Assembly (NCBI GenBank): GCA_036788835.1
Contig: DAIQMR010000043.1
Location: forward strand, 1-10,287
Direction: 5' to 3'
From: JALCSJ01 sp036788835
GTDB taxonomy: Bacteria; Bacillota; Negativicutes; Acidaminococcales; Acidaminococcaceae
DNA: 10,287 nucleotides
Shown here: piece by piece, positions 6,936 to 10,287 of the stretch
Layout of the letters: the number at the start of each line of letters is the position of its first letter
How positions within the stretch are numbered: the stretch's first letter is position 1
Notes under the pieces: generated by a model
What the model was told of the DNA's origin: nothing
Seen by the model: the letters and a program-made list of their open reading frames with translations, nothing else
Databases searched by the model: none
Made by a program: the position numbers and the translations under genes

Positions 6936-8153
6936 TTACAGTTCTTCAGTTCGGCTATCATCAGGTTTTATTAGAAACACAATTAATATGACGATAATAT
7001 TATAAAAGACAAGAGTGTAATCAGCTCCGATTCTGCTACTAAAAAAGCCTGCTACAAATATTCCCAATGGAATAAAAAAAGATGACCCCAAAGAGCAAGT
7101 CGCAAAAAAGCGCCCCTGAAGCTTGACTGGAACACCCGACTGGAATTTGGATATTAACGGAACATTTACTAACGTTGTAATTACACCAATACAAAACATT
7201 AAAATTATGAAAAGAGAAAAAAACACGACCCAATTAGCCCTAGAGAAAAGCATTATAGATAGTATCCCGATTATTGCCAGCCCTAGACTATTAATCATAA
7301 ACAAACTACTTAATTTGACCTTCTTAATGTTCCTGTTTTGAATAAGCAAAAAGCTTGCCAATAAACTCCCTAAAATAAATGCAGTTGAAGAAAAACCATA
7401 AAATGATGTGGGAATACGATATTTGCCAATTAAAATTCCCACAAACATTACTTCTTCATTTGGTGCGACAAAAAAGTTTAGGATCATAGCAATAATTAGT
7501 AACCCAAAAATCTGTTTATGCACACTTAACCATTTAAATACTTCTTTATAGTCTCTAATAGATAGAGGCTTTTCTGTTTTTTTCGCAATATTATCATCGG
7601 AACACTCTATAAACAACTCCAAGGTCGCTGATACAAAAAAAGAAATCGCATTTATAATTAAAATCCCCTGAAAACCTATATAAGCAAATAAAATAGCTCC
7701 AATAGCCGGGGTTCCTAAAGCCGCAATGTTGTCCAGCACGCTCTTATAGCTATTCATTTTTAGCCTATTGTTTTCATTGGTTAAGTGTGTAAAAAGTACT
7801 GAGCTAGAAATTGAAAACATACTGCCAATTATTAAGTAAGATGCTGAAAAAATAGCGAAAGCAATAAAATTATTAACTCCCAAAAAATGAAGGCTGGCCA
7901 TAACGCCAAAAAAGAATGCCGATAAATAGTCGCTTATGACAATGCCATGTTTTTTATTCATATTCTCAACTAAAACTCCCATTTTCGGCATCAAAATCAT
8001 CGAAGGAATTTTTATTAACATAAAAAATAATCCTAAGTCTAAAAGCGAATTTGTAATTTTATATAAATATAATGGCAATGCGATTAAAAAGAACCCATCT
8101 CCTACAGCAGAAATAAAGCGGCCGATCAGTAATTTTTTTATGTTATTATTCAT
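6936..8153 (-). CDS. MFS efflux transporter (EntS/macrolide-efflux-like)
   Basis: This 405-residue polytopic protein, about 12 hydrophobic segments, is of the major facilitator superfamily and probably a proton-driven exporter. The N-terminus, with the pattern RFISAVGDGFFLIALPLYLYKIT, is typical of the MFS_3/EntS and macrolide-efflux branch. The loop between helices 2 and 3 (PKMGVLVENMNKKHGIVISD) is a weak version of the G-x-L-x-D-R-x-x-R motif. A charged central loop (about 190-215, with a Cys-Asp-Asp stretch) separates the two halves. The substrate cannot be read from sequence. The ATG at 8153 is preceded by GAGG at a rather long 12-base distance; a four-codon reading frame starts nearer that site. 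Codon use is A+T-rich, unlike the core genes to the left. It is the last gene of the accessory block. Confidence 0.85.
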   Translation of the reverse strand: MNNNIKKLLIGRFISAVGDGFFLIALPLYLYKITNSLLDLGLFFMLIKIPSMILMPKMGVLVENMNKKHGIVISDYLSAFFFGVMASLHFLGVNNFIAFAIFSASYLIIGSMFSISSSVLFTHLTNENNRLKMNSYKSVLDNIAALGTPAIGAILFAYIGFQGILIINAISFFVSATLELFIECSDDNIAKKTEKPLSIRDYKEVFKWLSVHKQIFGLLIIAMILNFFVAPNEEVMFVGILIGKYRIPTSFYGFSSTAFILGSLLASFLLIQNRNIKKVKLSSLFMINSLGLAIIGILSIMLFSRANWVVFFSLFIILMFCIGVITTLVNVPLISKFQSGVPVKLQGRFFATCSLGSSFFIPLGIFVAGFFSSRIGADYTLVFYNIIVILIVFLIKPDDSRTEEL

Positions 8154-8160
8154 ATTTCAT
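8146..8160 (-). promoter_or_regulatory. Possible four-codon leader frame overlapping the MFS start
   Basis: On the minus strand the ideal Shine-Dalgarno spacing (GAGG, five bases, ATG) leads to ATG AAA TAT GAA TAA at 8160-8146, not to the MFS ATG at 8153, which lies within it in another frame. Ribosomes ending at this TAA could restart at the MFS ATG. It may be a minimal coupling frame or coincidence. Confidence 0.3.
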
Positions 8161-8182
8161 TTTATCCTCTGTTAGAGTGCAT

Positions 8183-8213
8183 GGACACTACGGGGACGGT
8201 CCTGTTTTGTCAA
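8183..8213 (+). repeat. Palindromic repeat, copy 3
   Basis: This copy shares a 30-base identical stretch with copy 2 (from ACGGGGACGG through TGTCAACTTTTT) and starts with GGACACT instead of TTGACATT. The orientation is the same as the other copies. Read on the minus strand, its end supplies a perfect TTGACA (8213-8208) with a 17-base spacer to a weak TAGTGT (8190-8185), 30-odd bases upstream of the MFS start, so it might act as the MFS promoter. Confidence 0.85.
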
Positions 8214-8223
8214 CTTTTTTCTG

Positions 8224-8280
8224 TTAAACATGCACAGCAAGCGTGCTAATGAGTATTATGACAATAATGAAATATTGAAA
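8224..8280 (-). pseudogene. Remnant resembling the 3' end of the ABC permease gene
   Basis: On the minus strand, 8253-8227 (ATAATACTCATTAGCACGCT and on) matches the permease gene's ATAATTATCATTAGCATGCC stretch near 8960-8986 at 21 of 27 positions by eye. In frame it reads FIIVIILISTLAV and then stops at TAA (8224-8226), against FTIIIISMPAIL in the permease C-terminal helix. It follows the peptidase stop codon directly and is followed by repeat copy 3, just as the intact permease end is followed by copy 4. It looks like the last 15-18 codons of a diverged duplicate permease gene. The match is short and was judged without alignment statistics. Confidence 0.45.
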
Positions 8281-8281
8281 G

Positions 8282-8887
8282 CTATCTTAACTCACCATAC
8301 ATGTTCAGTGTAAAGACTCTGCCAAAAGTGCTCATTGTTTGATTGACGTTATTAACTACCAATACACCATTATCTGTTATACACTTAAATTCTTTTCTAA
8401 TACTACGTAATTCATCAACATTAGTCTTGTTCTTCACATCAAAGTGAACATCTATTAAAACATTGACTATGCTTAAGCCCTTTAGTATGAAAACAGCATT
8501 ATGTTCTTTGTGGCATGATGTCAGATATATATCGTCACAAAGCGAATAAGCACCCGCACTTACTCCTATAATATTACCGTTGTAACTTTTTATTTTATCG
8601 CTTAGCGTATGAATGATTCGATTTTGCTCCGTTACATTTCCTCCCATTAAATAAATTAAATCATACCTGTTAAAAGAATTTATTTTTCCATTACTGCATC
8701 CATAACAATGCCATTTTAATGTTTTATCTGTATATTGATGCAATAACTGCAGAGTAGTTTTTAAGTGTTTAAAAGTTTTTTCTTCATCTGCTATAGATGA
8801 AGGTATAAACAAAATGTTTTTTGTTTTTTGTAATTTTTCCCCAAAATATACTATGCTTTCTTCGATGTTACTTACTAAATAAATCAT
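8282..8887 (-). CDS. Peptidase E-like (S51) / class I glutamine amidotransferase-like protein
   Basis: This soluble protein of about 201 residues has the S51 serine peptidase fold, related to dipeptidase PepE and cyanophycinase. Counted from the ATG at 8887, the visible signs are an N-terminal IYLVSN strand, LMGGN (about 80-84, like the family's GGGN), the nucleophile elbow GVSAGA (Ser at about 110) and DVHFD (His at about 148), the probable Ser and His of the triad. The third member is not obvious, and the protein is shorter than the roughly 230-residue PepE. The frame extends to GTG at 8896 and ATG at 8890, but GGTGG at 8892-8896 is best spaced for the ATG at 8887. It has no signal peptide. 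Its place between an ABC exporter and an MFS pump suggests processing or breakdown of a small peptide inside the cell. The substrate is unknown. Confidence 0.75.
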   Translation of the reverse strand: MIYLVSNIEESIVYFGEKLQKTKNILFIPSSIADEEKTFKHLKTTLQLLHQYTDKTLKWHCYGCSNGKINSFNRYDLIYLMGGNVTEQNRIIHTLSDKIKSYNGNIIGVSAGAYSLCDDIYLTSCHKEHNAVFILKGLSIVNVLIDVHFDVKNKTNVDELRSIRKEFKCITDNGVLVVNNVNQTMSTFGRVFTLNMYGELR

Positions 8888-8908
8888 CATATCCACCAGT
8901 TATAAAAA

Positions 8909-8934
8909 TGACACTATAGGGACTGTTTTGTCAG
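8909..8934 (+). repeat. Palindromic repeat, copy 4 (degraded)
   Basis: TGACACTATAGGGACTGTTTTGTCAG keeps the outer TGACA/TGTCA arms and the same orientation as copies 1-3, but has lost about five bases in the core (GGGGACGGTCCTG reduced to AGGGACTG). It fills almost the whole gap between the permease and peptidase genes and provides the permease's TGA stop at 8931-8933. Confidence 0.75.
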
Positions 8935-9602
8935 CGTCTTTCAGCTGAGATACATTTAAAACGTAGAATAGCAGGCATGCTAATGATAATTATGGTAAAA
9001 CTACCTAGAATATAGAATAAGAACGTTTGCCATGTATTGTTGACAAACATATGATGAAGTTTCCAAAGCATATTAAATTCTTTGTTAGAAGCCATAAGCA
9101 AAAAGGCTAAGAAAACAATTATTGATGCAATTGTATGTGTTGAATTAGCATGTAAACGATTAATACGTGTAAGATTATAACCGGCAAAAGCAACTGGCAA
9201 ACAACAAAGCATAACAATTACACTTTGCCACAATAATGTAAAAAAAATAAAGTAAAAAAGTAAACAAGCAATTAAATTAAATACAACAAGTACAGCAAAA
9301 GTAAAAACAAGCTGGGTACCCAAAAGGCCTAGGAAAAAATACATTGGAGTCTTATTAATAGAAAAAACAATCCTTAATACACCGCTTTCCCTTAGACGCA
9401 AAGCATAGATTCCTATTCCAAATAAGAATGAACAAACTGCTATATAAGTCCACCAGAACCCCAAAATATGAGGCTGGTGTGCAATGCTGTTCCTTTGTAA
9501 AAATAGCATTATCGTGGGCATGGAAATACTCCAAAGAAAAGATATTTTATCCTGCCAAAGCAGCTTTATATTTAGCAATACGAAAGCCATAATTAAGGCC
9601 AT
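8931..9602 (-). CDS. ABC-2-type transporter permease
   Basis: This 223-residue membrane protein has about six hydrophobic segments and is the likely channel partner of the ATPase encoded just upstream. Helix 1 contains SFLWSISMPTIMLFL. The loop after helix 2 reads ALRLRESGVLRIVF, resembling the RE-x-G-x-x-R coupling segment of ABC-2 exporters. Four further hydrophobic stretches follow, with a polar loop (KEFNMLWKLHHMFVNNTW) before the last. The open frame extends to 9722, inside the ATPase gene, but the first 40 residues are hydrophilic overlap. The ATG at 9602 has AAGGAGA four bases upstream, whereas the ATG at 9623 has a poorly spaced site, so 9602 is chosen. The gap to the ATPase gene is 34 bases. 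The stop codon lies in repeat copy 4. Exporters of this type move peptides, lipids or drugs; the cargo is unknown. Confidence 0.8.
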   Translation of the reverse strand: MALIMAFVLLNIKLLWQDKISFLWSISMPTIMLFLQRNSIAHQPHILGFWWTYIAVCSFLFGIGIYALRLRESGVLRIVFSINKTPMYFFLGLLGTQLVFTFAVLVVFNLIACLLFYFIFFTLLWQSVIVMLCCLPVAFAGYNLTRINRLHANSTHTIASIIVFLAFLLMASNKEFNMLWKLHHMFVNNTWQTFLFYILGSFTIIIISMPAILRFKCISAERR

Positions 9603-9636
9603 ATTCTCTCCTTGAGCAATCATTTCCCTTTCAACT

Positions 9637-10227
9637 TTAGTTTTTATATTTCCATTGCAATGGAATACTAGATAAATGATGCACCTTGCATCCACAGAAC
9701 ATATCAGAAATGTTGTCTTCATGGGATACTATAACAAATCTTTTCCCTGCATCTATTTTTCGCTTAATTATATTAACCATTTTAGTTTTGTTTTTCTTAT
9801 CCGTACCAGCAAATGGCTCGTCTAACAAGTACCAAACAAAATCCAGGGATAATATAGTAAAAAAGTAGACTAGCCTTTTCTCGCCCCCTGATAAATAACC
9901 AATTTGACTATTCCATAAACGCGTTAAGTCAACAGGTTGTCCGTTTTCTTGATTAAAGTTTTCTAGGTATGCATACCCATTGGATATCCCTTTTAGTTTC
10001 AGAAAGAACAAAACATTATCTTTGACTTTCAACCTGTCAAAAAAGAAATAGCTTTGATTCATATAAACCAAATTATCGTTGCCAACAATTTTCAGATTAT
10101 CGTCAACTATAATACCAGCCAAAATATCTAACAGTGTAGTTTTACCGGTGCCATTATCTCCGATGATAATATTGCAGGCTGTTTCCAGTTCCCAACTTGT
10201 TTGGTTTGTTTTGTCATATATACGCAT
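9637..10227 (-). CDS. ABC transporter ATP-binding protein (short)
   Basis: This 196-residue nucleotide-binding subunit powers the adjacent permease. All motifs are intact: Walker A GDNGTGKTT (23-31), a Q-loop in YMNQSYFFF (about 55-63), signature LSGGEKR (about 113-119), Walker B VWYLLDEPFAGTD (about 130-142) and H-loop VSHED (about 167-171). It is at the short end for the family. The usual N-terminal strands before Walker A are trimmed to about 20 residues, and the C-terminus ends soon after the H-loop, as in small peptide- or bacteriocin-type exporters and immunity systems. The ATG at 10227 is preceded by an in-frame TGA, so it is the first possible ATG. AAAGG lies 12 bases away, a weak site, so translation may depend on an upstream gene outside the window. 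With the permease it forms an operon. Confidence 0.88.
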   Translation of the reverse strand: MRIYDKTNQTSWELETACNIIIGDNGTGKTTLLDILAGIIVDDNLKIVGNDNLVYMNQSYFFFDRLKVKDNVLFFLKLKGISNGYAYLENFNQENGQPVDLTRLWNSQIGYLSGGEKRLVYFFTILSLDFVWYLLDEPFAGTDKKNKTKMVNIIKRKIDAGKRFVIVSHEDNISDMFCGCKVHHLSSIPLQWKYKN

Positions 10228-10287
10228 CGTTAATCACAGCCTTTTACTTATCTACGGTAAATTACTGTTCCTCATAATTCTTTTCTT
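10228..10287 (-). other. Leader of the ABC operon or end of an upstream gene
   Basis: Sixty bases lie between the ATPase start and the right edge. One minus-strand frame from the edge ends in ...GAGGAACAGTAA at about 10264-10266 and another ends in ...CCGTAG. Either could be the tail of an upstream gene, but the piece is too short to say. No promoter or terminator is clear. Confidence 0.3.

Noticed and set aside
6914..6938. Terminator at the T-run next to the MFS stop codon
   Set aside because: The nine-T run lies on the plus strand with no convincing stem before it. For the minus-strand MFS gene it reads as A, so it cannot be its U-tract.
6471..8934. Integron-like gene cassettes with attC sites
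   Set aside because: Single genes followed by same-orientation hairpins with GTTGACA...TGTCAAC ends recall attC sites, but the ends do not match GTTRRRY/RYYYAAC, the repeats are only about 30 bases, and there is no integrase gene.
9603..9722. Extended permease N-terminus from the ATG at 9722
   Set aside because: These 40 residues are hydrophilic, overlap the ATPase gene in another frame, and lack a ribosome site. The ATG at 9602 has a good one.

Overview
The window looks like a Bacillota (Firmicutes-type) chromosome. Shine-Dalgarno sites are strong (GGAGG-like), the competence genes comEA and comEC lie directly upstream of holA, and the leuS promoter is a clean sigma-A type. LeuS and the competence cluster would fit a Negativicutes or Clostridia member, but the sequence alone does not settle the lineage.

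Left two thirds (1-6475): core genome. On the minus strand, read right to left, are leuS (leucyl-tRNA synthetase), a rho-independent terminator, comEA (DNA receptor of the competence machinery), comEC (DNA uptake channel with a metallo-beta-lactamase domain) and the 5' end of holA (DNA polymerase III delta). comEA, comEC and holA are packed with gaps of 1-11 bases and are surely co-translated. A TTG-started calcineurin-like metallophosphoesterase gene diverges from leuS on the plus strand.

Right third (6471-10287): an accessory block that is visibly A+T richer in its genes, all on the minus strand. Read right to left it holds a short ABC ATPase, a six-helix-type ABC-2 permease, a small peptidase E/S51-like protein, and an MFS exporter. 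Together these resemble a module for exporting, degrading or resisting a small peptide or other toxic compound. No precursor peptide or biosynthetic enzyme is visible, and the cluster probably continues past the right edge.

The most unusual structure is a family of short palindromic repeats (core GGGGACGGTCCTG, ends TTGACA/TGTCAA). Two sit in tandem where the core ends, one lies between the MFS and peptidase genes, and a degraded one lies between the peptidase and permease genes. All are in the same orientation. The phosphoesterase and permease both take their TGA stop codon from the end of such a repeat. Next to the third copy lies a short stretch resembling the 3' end of the permease gene, so the peptidase gene is bracketed by two related '[permease tail + repeat]' segments. 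Between the tandem repeats and the MFS gene lie about 400 bases without a credible gene but dense in strong imperfect palindromes, including a roughly 20-bp stem.
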